The notes beneath the pieces are model-generated. The model made no database searches and was not told the origin of the DNA. It saw only the letters and a list, made by a program, of their open reading frames with translations. From NCBI RefSeq assembly GCF_022647665.1, contig NZ_CP071872.1, positions 2,356,001 through 2,420,000 on the forward strand: a stretch of DNA of 64,000 bases, written 5' to 3'. How positions within the stretch are numbered: position 1 is the first letter of the stretch; every line of letters begins with the position of its first letter. A program made the translations under genes and the position numbers. Origin of the DNA: Streptomyces formicae. GTDB taxonomy: Bacteria > Actinomycetota > Actinomycetes > Streptomycetales > Streptomycetaceae. Below are positions 1-9,578 of the stretch, piece by piece.

Positions 1-834
1 GGCGGTCAGATCCAAGGTGCGCCGGATCGCGGCCAGTTCGCCCGCCAGCTCCTCCGCGGGCGGGAAGTCGTCGTCCCGCTCCAGCAGCACACCGGGCGGG
101 TCCGTGCGGGAGCGCAGCTCCGACAGGATGCCGAGGACCGCCGGCGGCACCGGGTGGGCGTGGGTGTCGTGCCACACGCCGTCGCGCTCGACGCCGCCCG
201 CGACATGGACGTAGGCGATGGCCTCGACCGGGAGTTCGTCGAGGGCGGTCACCGGGTCCTCACCGCGGTTGACGTGATTGGTGTGGAGGTTGGCGACGTC
301 GATCAGCAGGCGTACGCCCGTACGCTCGACGAGCTCGGCCAGGAACTGGCCCTCCGTCAGCTCCTCGCCGGGCCAGGAAATAACCGCCGCGATGTTCTCC
401 AGCGCGAGCGGCACGGGCAGCGCGTCCTGGGCGATACGGACGTTCTCGCACAGGACGTCCAGGGCGTCCCGGGTGCGCGGGACGGGCAGCAGATGACCCG
501 CTTCCATGCGGGGTGAGGCCGTGAGCTCACCGCCCGCGCGGACGAAGGCGATGTGCTCGGTGACCAGCGGGGCACCCAGCGCCTCCGCTCGCTCGGCCAG
601 GGCGGTCAGCCGCGCCGGGTCGGGGCGCTCGGCGCCGCCGAGACCGAGGGAGACCCCGTGCGGGACGACCGTGACGCCGCGCTCCCGGAGGCGCCCGAGG
701 GAGTCCGGCAGATGCCCGGGACACACGTTCTCCGCGACGACCTCGACCCAGTCGAGGCCCGGCAGGGCTTCGACGGCGCCCGCGATCTCCGGACGCCAGC
801 CGATGCCCATGCCGAGCCTGTCGAGCTTCTTCAT
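1..834 (-). CDS. DUF692 (MNIO) family multinuclear iron enzyme, C-terminus cut by window edge
   Basis: The protein begins [17 protein letters not shown] and reads without interruption to the window edge (278 codons seen). It is a TIM-barrel-like DUF692 protein of the MbnB/TglH superfamily, which binds two or three iron ions and oxidatively modifies cysteine or other residues of peptides. Likely metal ligands are visible in order: His in VVPHG, Glu-His in TEHIAF, His in SPHAG, Glu-Asn in LENIA, Asp and His in DVANLHTNH, His in YVHVAGG, and Asp-His-His in DTHAHP. The ATG start at 834 leaves a short leader containing a perfect palindrome. The substrate or partner gene, if any, lies outside the window. 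The family call is firm; the substrate is unknown. Confidence 0.85.
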   Translation of the reverse strand, partial: MKKLDRLGMGIGWRPEIAGAVEALPGLDWVEVVAENVCPGHLPDSLGRLRERGVTVVPHGVSLGLGGAERPDPARLTALAERAEALGAPLVTEHIAFVRAGGELTASPRMEAGHLLPVPRTRDALDVLCENVRIAQDALPVPLALENIAAVISWPGEELTEGQFLAELVERTGVRLLIDVANLHTNHVNRGEDPVTALDELPVEAIAYVHVAGGVERDGVWHDTHAHPVPPAVLGILSELRSRTDPPGVLLERDDDFPPAEELAGELAAIRRTLDLTA

Positions 835-862
835 GGGTCCCCCCTCCTCCGCGACCGCGGAT

Positions 863-880
863 CCCCTGCATGTGCAGGGG
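863..880. promoter_or_regulatory. Perfect 18-bp palindrome upstream of the DUF692 gene
   Basis: CCCCTGCA-TG-TGCAGGGG is a perfect dyad centred about 37 bp upstream of the DUF692 start codon. Its length and position fit an operator for a dimeric repressor. No T-run follows it, so a terminator for the upstream gene is less likely. Confidence 0.45.
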
Positions 881-961
881 TGATGGCCCCGCAGGGCGGT
901 GCCGAATCCAGAGGAGGGGACGTTCAGAGCTTGATTTGAGGTTCCGGCGGAATCCTTGCCG

Positions 962-1747
962 TCACGGGGACGATCCGGGCGCGGGCCGGTCGGTGTTGAC
1001 CGCGGTGGGCGGGCCGGGCTGCGTCGAGGGGCGCGACGTGAACGACTGGTCGCTGCCCGTCGGGCCGACCGGCGACGGCGCCGGCGGCAGGTTGCCGTCC
1101 GGGGGCGGCGGGCCCGTCGGGCTGGCCGTCGCCAGACCGGCGGCGTCGTTGGCGATCGCGTCGAAGTCCACCATGCCGGTTCCCTCCAGCATGGTGATGT
1201 GGTCCAGGACGGTCTGGTTGGCGTCGCTCGCCAGCTGCCGTACCAGGGTGTTGCGGGTGGAGTGCCGGACCTGGGCTATCAGCGCGAAGACCTTGCCGTG
1301 CGCCATGCGCAGCAGGTTCGCGAACTTCCACTCGTACTCGCGCCCGCTCGCCGCCGACAGCTCCCGCAGCCAGCCCTGCTGCTGGTCGGTGGGCTGGTTC
1401 GGCAGCTCGACCCCGAGCTTCGCCGCCACGTCGCGGGCCCGCTGGTCGAGGTCGGTGTGGCCGACCACGAGGTGGTCACCCGTGTCCTTGATCGCCTGGC
1501 TCGGCGCGCGTTCGATGGCCTGCTGCCCCGCGGGCAGCTCCCACAGGCCCGCGAGCCGCACCTTCACGAGGAAGTCACGGTCGGTCGCCGTCAGCGGGCC
1601 CCACTGTGTCGCCACGCTGGACGCGTTGAGGTTCGCCTGTCCGGTGCCGGAGCGGTCGGCGTAGGACCAGACGGGGAACGCGAGCGCGCCGACCGTGGCG
1701 ACCAGGGCCGCGATGATGAGTGCTGTCCCGTTGATGCGCCGCAACAA
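962..1747 (-). CDS. DUF4142 domain protein, membrane-anchored or secreted
   Basis: The N-terminus ([19 protein letters not shown] and following residues) is a signal peptide or membrane anchor. A helical DUF4142 domain of about 150 residues follows, a ferritin-like fold of unknown function common in actinobacterial envelopes. It includes [18 protein letters not shown] and a later [21 protein letters not shown] segment. The last 60 residues are proline-rich and disordered. I chose a TTG start at 1747 because GGAGGA lies just upstream; a second TTG at 1744 gives better spacing, and a TTG at 1792 would be 15 codons longer but has no ribosome-binding site. Function is unknown. Confidence 0.75.
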   Translation of the reverse strand: MLRRINGTALIIAALVATVGALAFPVWSYADRSGTGQANLNASSVATQWGPLTATDRDFLVKVRLAGLWELPAGQQAIERAPSQAIKDTGDHLVVGHTDLDQRARDVAAKLGVELPNQPTDQQQGWLRELSAASGREYEWKFANLLRMAHGKVFALIAQVRHSTRNTLVRQLASDANQTVLDHITMLEGTGMVDFDAIANDAAGLATASPTGPPPPDGNLPPAPSPVGPTGSDQSFTSRPSTQPGPPTAVNTDRPAPGSSP

Positions 1748-1863
1748 GTGTTCCTCCCGAGCCGTTGTGCGTATCGCAGAATCAACCGGCAACCGAACCG
1801 GCGGTTCAACCTACTTGGCAGTACTGGGAGGTACGTAACGGGGCGGCGTTGTGTTCAGCTGAG

Positions 1864-1973
1864 GCGTGGATCAGGCGTGGATCAGGCGTGGATCAGGCGT
1901 GGATCAGGCGTGGATCAGCCGTGGATCAGGCGTGCATCGAGCGCGCATCCGCCGTGCGTCAGCCGTGGACGGA
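1864..1973 (+). repeat. Tandem array of about ten 11-bp units upstream of the polyprenyl synthase
   Basis: The unit GCGTGGATCAG occurs five times exactly, then as five increasingly diverged copies (CCGTGGATCAG, GCGTGCATCGA and so on) to about 1973. The 11-bp period is close to one helical turn, so each unit presents the same face of the DNA. The array lies in the 338-bp gap between the DUF4142 gene and the polyprenyl synthase. It could be a multi-site operator or a simple slippage array; nothing in the sequence decides this. Confidence 0.85.
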
Positions 1974-2017
1974 GCCTCTCTCATCTGCCCGGCTGCGATG
2001 TGCGGGTGCGGTCCGTG

Positions 2018-2046
2018 CAACGCCTTCAACACCTCCGTACCATGGG
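2018..2046 (+). promoter_or_regulatory. Isoprenoid-island upstream motif, copy A
   Basis: CAACGCCTTCAACAC is followed by a TACC element and TGGGG, 40-68 bp upstream of the polyprenyl synthase start. The same arrangement occurs before ispH (5108-5136), and the 15-bp core also occurs before the NSE-motif gene (4705-4719). I infer a promoter or activator site; the sigma factor or regulator cannot be named from sequence. Confidence 0.5.
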
Positions 2047-2085
2047 GCAGTTCCACAGGGCAGGGGATGCGGTTGCACTGGAGGC

Positions 2086-3111
2086 ATGACCCGCGCACCG
2101 GTCCTCGTCCCCGACCCGCTCCTCCGGTTGAGACCTCTCGTGGAGCCCGAGCTCAAGGCCGCCGTGGGCCGGCTGCACCCCACCCTCGCCCGGATGGGCG
2201 GGTACGCCTTCGGCTGGTGCGCCGCCGACGGAACCTCAGCCTCCGCCCCCGGTGGGAAGAACGTCCGCTCCGCGCTCGCGCTGCTCGCCGCGGAGGCCGC
2301 GGGCGGGACCGCGCGGGTGGCGGTACCCGCGGCCGTCGCCGTCGAACTGGTACACGGCTTCTCACTGGTGCACGACGACATCATGGACGGCGACGAGCTC
2401 CGCCGGGGCCGCCCGACCCTGTGGAAGGCCTTCGGCTCCGGGCCCGCCGTGCTCGCCGGCGACGCGATGCTGGCGCTGGCCCTGTCCACCGTCGCCCGCA
2501 CGGGCCTCGACACCGCCTGCACAGAACTGGCGGACTCCCTCGGCGCTCTGATGCGCGGCCAGGCGGATGACCTCGCCTTTGAGTCACGCCCCTTCACCGG
2601 GCCCGAAGCGGTCACCGTGGACGAGTACCTGGCCATGGCCCGTGACAAGACCGGTGCCCTGCTCGGCGCCGGCGCCGCCATGGGCGCCGCCTTCGCAGGG
2701 GCGGGCAGCGACACCGTCGCGGCCTACCGCCGTTTCGGCGGCGAACTGGGCCTGGCCTTCCAGGCCGTCGACGACGTCCTCGGCATCTGGGGAGACCCGC
2801 GCCGCACCGGCAAACCGGCCGGCAGCGACCTGGCCCGAGGCAAGAAGACCCTCCCTTTGCTGTCGGCCCTCGCCACCGCGACCCCGGCCTCGGCCCGCCT
2901 CGCCCGGCTCCTTGAGCGTCCCCTCACCGGAGACGAACTGCATATCGCCGCCGCCCTTGTCGAAGAGGCCGGCGGCCGCCGACACGCGCAGGACCACGCC
3001 CGCACCCACCACCGGCGCGCCCTGCACGCCATGAAGTCGGCCGCATTCCGGCCCGGCCCGGCCGCCGACCTGACCGCGCTCGCCACCTGCTTGCTCCGCC
3101 GGACCGCGTGA
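2086..3111 (+). CDS. Polyprenyl diphosphate synthase (probably GGPP/FPP class)
   Basis: This 341-residue trans-prenyltransferase would condense IPP onto an allylic diphosphate. The first aspartate-rich motif is DDIMD at residues 97-101, preceded by GFSLVH with Phe five residues before the first Asp, which in this family tends to limit the product to C15-C20. The second motif is DDVLGIWGD at residues 229-237. The usual GGKRLRP is replaced by GGKNVRS, which keeps the Lys and Arg. ATG 2086 follows GGAGG closely. The gene is the first in an isoprenoid island with ispH, dxs and ispG, so it probably makes the linear precursor for a dedicated terpenoid. Chain length is inferred only. Confidence 0.9.
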   Translation: MTRAPVLVPDPLLRLRPLVEPELKAAVGRLHPTLARMGGYAFGWCAADGTSASAPGGKNVRSALALLAAEAAGGTARVAVPAAVAVELVHGFSLVHDDIMDGDELRRGRPTLWKAFGSGPAVLAGDAMLALALSTVARTGLDTACTELADSLGALMRGQADDLAFESRPFTGPEAVTVDEYLAMARDKTGALLGAGAAMGAAFAGAGSDTVAAYRRFGGELGLAFQAVDDVLGIWGDPRRTGKPAGSDLARGKKTLPLLSALATATPASARLARLLERPLTGDELHIAAALVEEAGGRRHAQDHARTHHRRALHAMKSAAFRPGPAADLTALATCLLRRTA

Positions 3112-3171
3112 GGAGACCGATGGACGGTACCGCGTGAGGAGACCGATGGACGGTGAGGAGACCGATGGACG
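3108..3171 (+). repeat. Three copies of a 19-bp ribosome-binding-site/start-codon unit
   Basis: GTGAGGAGACCGATGGACG begins at 3108, 3134 and 3153. Each copy holds a GGAG ribosome-binding site and an ATG, and the first includes the TGA stop of the polyprenyl synthase. Translation from the first ATG (3120) stops after five codons; the second and third starts are in different frames. It looks like local duplication of a translational-coupling signal. Confidence 0.85.
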
Positions 3172-3339
3172 CCGGCGCGATCGAAGAAGCCGGGCGCTTC
3201 TGCGCCACCGCGGGCCCTGGGCCGGCGCGCCCTGCGGGAGTACCTGTACGCGCCCCCGGCCATCGTCCGCGCCTCGGTCCTGGCCGCCCTGCACCTGGCG
3301 GAGAGGCCTGGAGGAGAGCCCTCACGGACGCTCACTTGA
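3165..3339 (+). pseudogene. Short frameshifted coding remnant downstream of the polyprenyl synthase
   Basis: From ATG 3165 the frame reads MDAGAIEEAGRFCATAG. A one-base shift near 3215-3225 then gives a protein-like stretch (RRALREYLYAPPAIV and a helical continuation) that ends at TGA 3337-3339. The 3' end overlaps the end of the convergent gene on the other strand by 18 bp. I do not recognise the family. It may be the stub of a gene that was co-transcribed with the polyprenyl synthase, or a sequencing indel in a short real gene. Confidence 0.35.
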
Positions 3340-4638
3340 CGGCGGAAGCGCCACCGCGTATTCGCCGTCGACGCCGTCCTCGTAGGCGCGGGCGTACATC
3401 CGCCGGTGGAACGTCACGCACCGCGCGATCATGGTGCTGATCGTGGCATCGCCCAACTGCTCGGAGAGTCCCTCCAGTTGGGAGTCCAGGACGGTCGAGG
3501 CCGTACGGTAACGGGTGGCCGCCAGAGCGAGGCGCTCGCCGAACAGCCGGAGGACGTCCGGGGTGGCGGGGAGGTTCCGGAGGCCGTCGAGGCAGACATT
3601 GAACTCCCCGTGGACGATGTCCTTGCGAAGCCGCGCCAGGGCATCGCGCGGCCCGGCGTCCAGGAGCAGGTTCCGCAGCGTGGCGGCGTCGGTGGGCATG
3701 CTGGCGTCGCTGAGTGTGACGGTGAGCCGGGCCAGGAGGGCGTCCCGCACGGCCTGCTGTTCCATCAGGGGCGTGCCGCAGTCGTTGAGGAGGCGCAGGA
3801 TCAGCGCGGCGCTCTCCAGGGTGGCCTCGATCCGGTCGATCGCCTTGGTGAAGGCGGGGTTCGGGCGGACGAGTTCGGCGACGACGCCGGCAACGTAGCC
3901 GAGCGTGGAAATCGCGAGGCACGTGTCCAGCCCGGTCGAGAGCAGTTCCTCCGCGGTCAGTTCCTCCGCGGTCAGTTCCTTCGTGAGCAGCCGGTTCATC
4001 CCTGCGTACCGTCCGACCAGGCCGGGGCGGACGAGTTCCTCCGAGGCGAGCCCGCGCACGCTCTCCACCTGGGCGACGGTGCACTCGATGTTGGCGATGA
4101 GGACGGGCAGCACGTCGGCCGCCACCGCCTCGGCACTCTCCCCGGGGTGCAGCCGCTCGAACGCGCCGGCGAGCGCCTGGAATTCGCCGCCGTCGAGGCT
4201 CTGCCGGAAGAACGACGCGCGTTGCGCGAGCGGCCGCAGCGCCAGCACGGCCTCGCGGGCCTCGCCGCGCCCGCCGCCCGCAAGCCGGTGCAGCGTGGCG
4301 TTGTTGAAGCCGACGAGCAGTTCGCGTCGAGCCGCGGCACCGAGGTCGTGCGGCGGCGGGTCCGCCAGCCCGATGGCCAGATGGTCGGAGGCCATTTCGC
4401 AGACCAGGTGAGCGTTCATGATGCCGAAGAGGCCGGCGAGTCCGTTCAGTTCGGCCGGGTCGAAGAGCCCCGCCACGAGGTTCTCCGTCATTCTGGCGTT
4501 CTGTGCGAGACCGTTGAGCTGCAGCCACCGCTCTGCGCAGCCGGGCCGCCCGGCGGCCCACTCGGCGAACCGCCGAAACGGCCCGTCCGGCATCAGTGCG
4601 AGGCTCTCGCGGTAGGCGGCGACCTGCTGTTGCCACAT
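3322..4638 (-). CDS. Unrecognised all-helical protein with terpene-synthase-like NSE and RY motifs
   Basis: The 438-residue product is rich in Ala, Leu, Glu and Arg and looks entirely alpha-helical, with no signal peptide. I do not recognise it as a named family. Residues 285-293 read NDCGTPLME, which fits the NDxx(S/T)xxxE magnesium-binding NSE motif of class I terpene synthases. Arg376-Tyr377, 91 residues later, match the RY pair that family carries about 80-90 residues downstream. A canonical DDxxD is absent; DGGE at 149-152 is near the expected position (about 136 residues before the NSE) but is weak, and the sensor Arg is not evident. ATG 4638 has AAGGAG eight bases upstream. Residues 221-231 repeat TAEEL. 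Placed between a polyprenyl synthase and the ispH-dxs-ispG operon, it is a candidate non-canonical terpene cyclase. This is an inference from motifs and context. Confidence 0.6.
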   Translation of the reverse strand: MWQQQVAAYRESLALMPDGPFRRFAEWAAGRPGCAERWLQLNGLAQNARMTENLVAGLFDPAELNGLAGLFGIMNAHLVCEMASDHLAIGLADPPPHDLGAAARRELLVGFNNATLHRLAGGGRGEAREAVLALRPLAQRASFFRQSLDGGEFQALAGAFERLHPGESAEAVAADVLPVLIANIECTVAQVESVRGLASEELVRPGLVGRYAGMNRLLTKELTAEELTAEELLSTGLDTCLAISTLGYVAGVVAELVRPNPAFTKAIDRIEATLESAALILRLLNDCGTPLMEQQAVRDALLARLTVTLSDASMPTDAATLRNLLLDAGPRDALARLRKDIVHGEFNVCLDGLRNLPATPDVLRLFGERLALAATRYRTASTVLDSQLEGLSEQLGDATISTMIARCVTFHRRMYARAYEDGVDGEYAVALPPSSERP

Positions 4639-4704
4639 GGTGCGTCTCCTTCCGGGGCGTTCCCCCAGTAGGGCCCGACCGGGGCGTTGCCCACAGCCGG
4701 AACG

Positions 4705-4719
4705 CAACAGGTTCAACAC
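4705..4719 (+). promoter_or_regulatory. Isoprenoid-island upstream motif, copy C
   Basis: CAACAGGTTCAACAC matches copies A and B in the pattern CAACRNNTTCAACAC. It lies 67-81 bp upstream of the NSE-motif gene but in the opposite orientation to that gene, so it may serve as an operator rather than a promoter there. The TACC/TGGGG extension of the other copies is not present. Confidence 0.35.
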
Positions 4720-4838
4720 ATCCGCCGAGACCCTCACCGTTGCCGTTGTGGCGGGCACGCGGCCCACTGGCGCCATGTCTGACGATGCCGGTGTACGGCC
4801 GCGGCCTGGACAGGGCTGTGTCCCTGCGGTTCGCCACC

Positions 4839-5100
4839 CGTGATGAAGGCCCTGCCCGGCCCCCGCTGAGGCGCGGGCACAGCCTGCATGCCGGCTGCTA
4901 CCACGGCCGGATCGCACCCGAGGACATCCTCGTCACGCCCGCCACGCCACTGAGCCTTCCGCGCGGCTTCCGGAGGGAGGCGGTGGTGCTGTCGCCGTCG
5001 GGCCGTGAGTGGTCCGTCCCCGGCATGGCGGCGGAGGTGGATGAGGGCCTCGCCCTGGCGCGGGGGTACCTGGGCCGTCACCGACCTCGGGCGTCAGTGC
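4839..5100 (+). other. Coding-like stretch in the gap before ispH, no gene assigned
   Basis: The 585-bp gap between 4639 and 5223 contains an open frame with strong G/C third-position bias (for example [20 protein letters not shown] and [18 protein letters not shown]). It has no convincing start or ribosome-binding site and runs into the upstream motif of ispH. It may be the stub of a displaced gene. I do not recognise it. Confidence 0.25.
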
Positions 5101-5107
5101 CCCGCTT

Positions 5108-5136
5108 CAACACCTTCAACACCACGCATACCTGGG
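5108..5136 (+). promoter_or_regulatory. Isoprenoid-island upstream motif, copy B
   Basis: CAACACCTTCAACAC is followed by ATACC and TGGGG, about 90-115 bp upstream of ispH. It is the closest match to copy A at 2018, with 15 of the 16 first bases identical and the same downstream elements. TTCAACACC is present twice in tandem here. I infer a promoter or activator site for the ispH-dxs-ispG operon. Confidence 0.5.
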
Positions 5137-5223
5137 GGACTTCCTTTCGGCATACGTGGTGCGGCGCACTGGAGACAGCTCGGCAGGACGACAGAGCAAG
5201 GGAAGCAAGGGAAGGCGGCCGCC

Positions 5224-6159
5224 ATGCATCGCACCGTACTGCTTGCCGCGCCGCGGTCGTTCTGCGCCGGGGTGGAGCGGGCCGTCGAGGCCGTCGAGCG
5301 GACACTCGAGCGCTGCGGCGCCCCCGTCTACGTGCGCAAGCAGATCGTGCACAACGCGCACGTCGTGAACGATCTCGCCGGGCGGGGCGCCGTCTTCGTG
5401 GATGAGCTCGACGAGGTGCCCGACGGCGCTGTCGTCGTCTTCTCGGCGCACGGGGTCTCCCCCGCAGTGCGGGACGAGGCGGCGCGACGCCGGCTCGATG
5501 TCGTCGACGCCACCTGCCCGCTGGTGACCAAGGTGCACAGCGAGGCCAGGCGGTTCGCCGGGCGCGGGGACACCCTGGTGCTCATCGGGCACGCCGGGCA
5601 CGAGGAGGTCGAGGGCACGATGGGTGTGGCGCCCGAGCGCACCGTCCTCGTACAGAACGCGGACGAGGCGGCCGCGCTCGAGCTCGACGACCCCGATCAC
5701 GTCACCTACCTGACCCAGACCACGCTCTCCGTCGATGAGACGTCATCGATCGTCGAGGTGCTGCGGGAGCGCTTCCCGGCCCTCGAGCCCCCGCCGTCGG
5801 ACGACATCTGCTACGCCACCACCAACCGTCAGCAGGCGCTGCGCCGGATCGCCCGTGAGGCCGACATCGTGCTCGTCGTCGGCTCGGTCAACTCCTCCAA
5901 CTCCCAGCGCCTGGTGGAGCTTTCACACGCCCTCGGCACCGTCGCCCACCTGATCGACGGCGCCCGCGACATCGACCCGGTGTGGCTGGAGGGAGCCGCG
6001 ACGATCGGGCTCACGGCCGGCGCGTCGGCCCCTGAGCGCCTCGTCGACGAGGTGATCGGCCACCTGCGCACCCTCGGCCCTCTCACCGTCACCGAACGCA
6101 CCGCTGCGACCGAGGACGTCCACTTCGCACTCCCCGGGAAGGCAAGGCGAAAACCATGA
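5224..6159 (+). CDS. ispH: 4-hydroxy-3-methylbut-2-enyl diphosphate reductase (IspH/LytB)
   Basis: IspH catalyses the last MEP-pathway step, reducing HMBPP to IPP and DMAPP with a [4Fe-4S] cluster. The three cluster cysteines are visible as Cys14 (RSFCAGV), Cys98 ([11 protein letters not shown]) and Cys196 ([11 protein letters not shown]). The catalytic Glu128 lies in GHEEVEGT, and [12 protein letters not shown] is the usual substrate-binding segment. At 311 residues it has the normal length. It begins the operon ispH-dxs-ispG, with its TGA overlapping the dxs ATG. A copy in a terpenoid island normally supplements the housekeeping gene; here it would raise C5 precursor supply. Confidence 0.95.
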   Translation: MHRTVLLAAPRSFCAGVERAVEAVERTLERCGAPVYVRKQIVHNAHVVNDLAGRGAVFVDELDEVPDGAVVVFSAHGVSPAVRDEAARRRLDVVDATCPLVTKVHSEARRFAGRGDTLVLIGHAGHEEVEGTMGVAPERTVLVQNADEAAALELDDPDHVTYLTQTTLSVDETSSIVEVLRERFPALEPPPSDDICYATTNRQQALRRIAREADIVLVVGSVNSSNSQRLVELSHALGTVAHLIDGARDIDPVWLEGAATIGLTAGASAPERLVDEVIGHLRTLGPLTVTERTAATEDVHFALPGKARRKP

Positions 6160-7936
6160 CCACCCTGGACACCATCGGCTCCCGGGAGGCTCTGCGCTCC
6201 CTCGACCAGGGTCGACTCCTCGTGCTCGCCGAGGAAATACGCGCCTTCCTCATCGACAAGGTCACCCGCACCGGCGGCCACCTCGGGCCGAATCTGGGAG
6301 CCGTGGAGCTGACGATCGCACTGCACCGCGTCTTCGACTCGCCCCGGGACGCGATCGTCTTCGACACCGGCCACCAGGCGTACGTCCACAAGGTCCTGAC
6401 CGGCCGGGTCAAGGGCTTCGACCGGCTGCGCCGGCCGGGCGGTCTGTCCGGCTATCCGTCACGGGCCGAGTCCGAGCACGACTGGGTGGAGAACTCCCAC
6501 GCGTCCACGTCCCTCTCCTACGCCGACGGGCTGGCCAAGGCCTTCGCGTTGCGCGGGCAGCACGACCGCCGCGTTGTGGCGGTCATCGGTGACGGCGCCC
6601 TCACGGGCGGCATGGCCTGGGAGGCGCTCAACAACATCGGAAGCGCCCAGGACCGGCCCGTCATCATCGTGCTCAACGACAACGGCCGCTCCTACGCCCC
6701 GACGGGCGGAGGGCTTGCCGAGCACCTCGCCGCCGGGCCGGGTGAGGCCAACTTCTTCACTGAGCTGGGACTCGCCTACCTCGGCCCGGTCGACGGCCAC
6801 GACACGCCCGAGATCGAACGGGCGCTGTGCCGCGCCCGCGTCCTGGACCGGCCCGTGGTGGTCCACGTCAGGACCATCAAGGGCAAGGGCTACCCGCCCG
6901 CCGAGGCGGACGAGGCGGACTGCCTGCACGCCGTCGGCACCGTGGACCCGGCCACGGGCAGACCCGCGTCGCCCGGTCCGCCGACGTGGACGACGGTCTT
7001 CGGCCAGGAGCTGCTCCGACTCGCCGAGAAACACGACGAGCTGGTCGCGATCACCGCTTCCATGCTGCGCCCCACCGGTCTGAACCCGATGGCCGTCGCC
7101 TTCCCCGGTCGGGTCTTCGACGTCGGCATCGCCGAGCAGCACGCCGTCACATCGGCCGCCGGGCTCGCCATGGGTGGGCTCCATCCGGTCGTCGCCGTCT
7201 ACGCCACCTTCCTCAGCCGCGCCTTCGACCAGGTGCTCATGGACGTGGGTCTGCACCGGCTGCCGGTGACCTTCGTTCTCGACCGGGCCGGGATCACCGG
7301 GCCTGACGGTCCATCCCACCACGGCATGTGGGACCTGGCGATCCTCTCCGCGGTCCCCGGGCTGCGGGTCGCCGCACCCCGCGACGCCACCGGACTGCGC
7401 CAACTTCTCACCGAGGCCGTCGAGTGCGATCACGGCGCCACAGTGCTTCGGCTGCCCAAGGCCTCCGTAGGCGGCGACATCCGCGCCCTCGCCACCATGG
7501 ACGGCATCGACATCCTGCACCGCAGCGCCGCCCGCCCCCTCGACGTCCTGCTCCTGCCCGTCGGCCCGCTCGCCGCGGCGGCGCTGGAGGCCGCCGCCGA
7601 GCTGGAGCGCCACGGCATCGGCGTCACGGTCGCCGACCCACGCTGGGTGCTGCCCGTCAACCCCGCGCTGCCGGGAATCGCGGCCCGTCACGCCCTCGCC
7701 GTTTCCATCGAGGACGGCATACGCACCGGCGGCGCCGGATCCGCTCTCGCCCTGGCCTGCGCCGACGCGGGCGTCACGACTCCGGTGCACGCCCTGGGCC
7801 TGCCCCGCGCCTATCTCCCCCACGGCTCCCGCGGCACGCTGCTCGTCCAGGCGGGGCTTGACGCGGCCGGTATCACCCGAGCCGTACTCCAACGCACCGG
7901 TCGGGCCGACATCCCTGTGGACACCGAGGGGTCACC

Positions 7937-7940
<4 letters not shown>
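6156..7940 (+). CDS. dxs: 1-deoxy-D-xylulose-5-phosphate synthase
   Basis: DXS condenses pyruvate with glyceraldehyde-3-phosphate, the first and usually rate-limiting MEP step, using thiamine diphosphate. Visible motifs are GGHLGPN (His42), TGHQAY (His73), the ThDP-binding GDGALTGG at about 145-152 and [13 protein letters not shown], the form common in actinobacteria. The transketolase pyrimidine domain follows ([17 protein letters not shown], with its catalytic Glu), then the C-terminal domain. At 594 residues it is slightly shorter than typical housekeeping DXS (620-640). Start and stop overlap the neighbours as ATGA on both sides, which indicates translational coupling. It is probably a cluster-dedicated paralogue. 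Confidence 0.95.
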
Positions 7941-9120
<1,180 letters not shown>

Positions 9121-9124
<4 letters not shown>

Positions 9125-9334
9125 GGGTTGTCCAAGCCGATCGGAGAACTTATCCGCCAGCGTACCGACGTCACCGATGACTATTGGGGTGGCGTCGAGT
9201 CGGTGATCCAGCTCGACGAGGCCGAGTTTCCTGCCTCGGGCCTGGCAGAGGCCTGGCCAGCCAGTCGGGCGCCAGCGCACCTAATTCGAGCGGCATACGC
9301 CTCCCGTCAGCGGGTACGGCTACGCGGTCGCTGA
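9121..9334 (+). pseudogene. Broken fourth gene of the isoprenoid operon
   Basis: The ispG stop overlaps an ATG (ATGA), as at the other junctions of this operon, but that frame ends after about 20 codons. Dropping one G from GGG at 9125-9127 joins the ATG to a frame reading SKPIGELIRQRTDVTDDYWG, then GVESVIQLDEAEFPASGLAEAW. After about 9250 the translation loses protein character, and it stops at 9334. I infer the N-terminal stub of a gene that was frameshifted and truncated when the IS-rich scrap region arose. The family is not recognised. Confidence 0.5.
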
Positions 9335-9397
9335 TCCTGCAGGCAGGGACTCCCGTCGGGCAGGCAGTACTGGTCTCCCTGGCGCTAGCGTGAGGGT

Positions 9398-9509
9398 GTG
9401 CTTGAGAGCGGACCCATGCGGTGGTCGCCGCGGCTTACGGATGCTTTGGTGGTCTGTGTGGTGGTGGTGATCGAGCTTGCCAACAGCTGGGTGAAGGAGC
9501 CCAACGGTC
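9398..9509 (+). pseudogene. N-terminal stub of a membrane protein, possibly a sensor kinase
   Basis: From GTG 9398 (or ATG 9416) the frame reads MRWSPRLTDALVVCVVVVIE and continues LANSWVKEP until it meets the inverted repeat of the IS3 element at 9510. A positively charged start followed by a hydrophobic helix resembles the first membrane span of Streptomyces two-component sensor kinases, but too little remains to be sure. The rest of the gene does not reappear beyond the insertion sequence. Confidence 0.35.
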
Positions 9510-9578
9510 GGGTCTGGTGCACGATCGGGTGACATCTGAACTGGCTTGCCCTGTGGGGCGGGTGGGAAGGGTGTCGCT

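Noticed and set aside
1853..1980. CRISPR array suggested by the repeats upstream of the polyprenyl synthase
   Set aside because: The units are 11 bp and directly adjacent, with no spacers, and no cas genes are present.
956..2089. Long plus-strand open frame opposite the DUF4142 gene
   Set aside because: It is antisense to a gene with a signal helix and ribosome-binding site, its translation is Arg/Val-rich low-complexity, and it includes the 11-bp repeat array. High GC creates such shadow frames.
5005..5223. An extended IspH starting about 70 codons upstream
   Set aside because: The extension covers the shared upstream motif and has no family similarity. The native [16 protein letters not shown] start at 5224 fits IspH.
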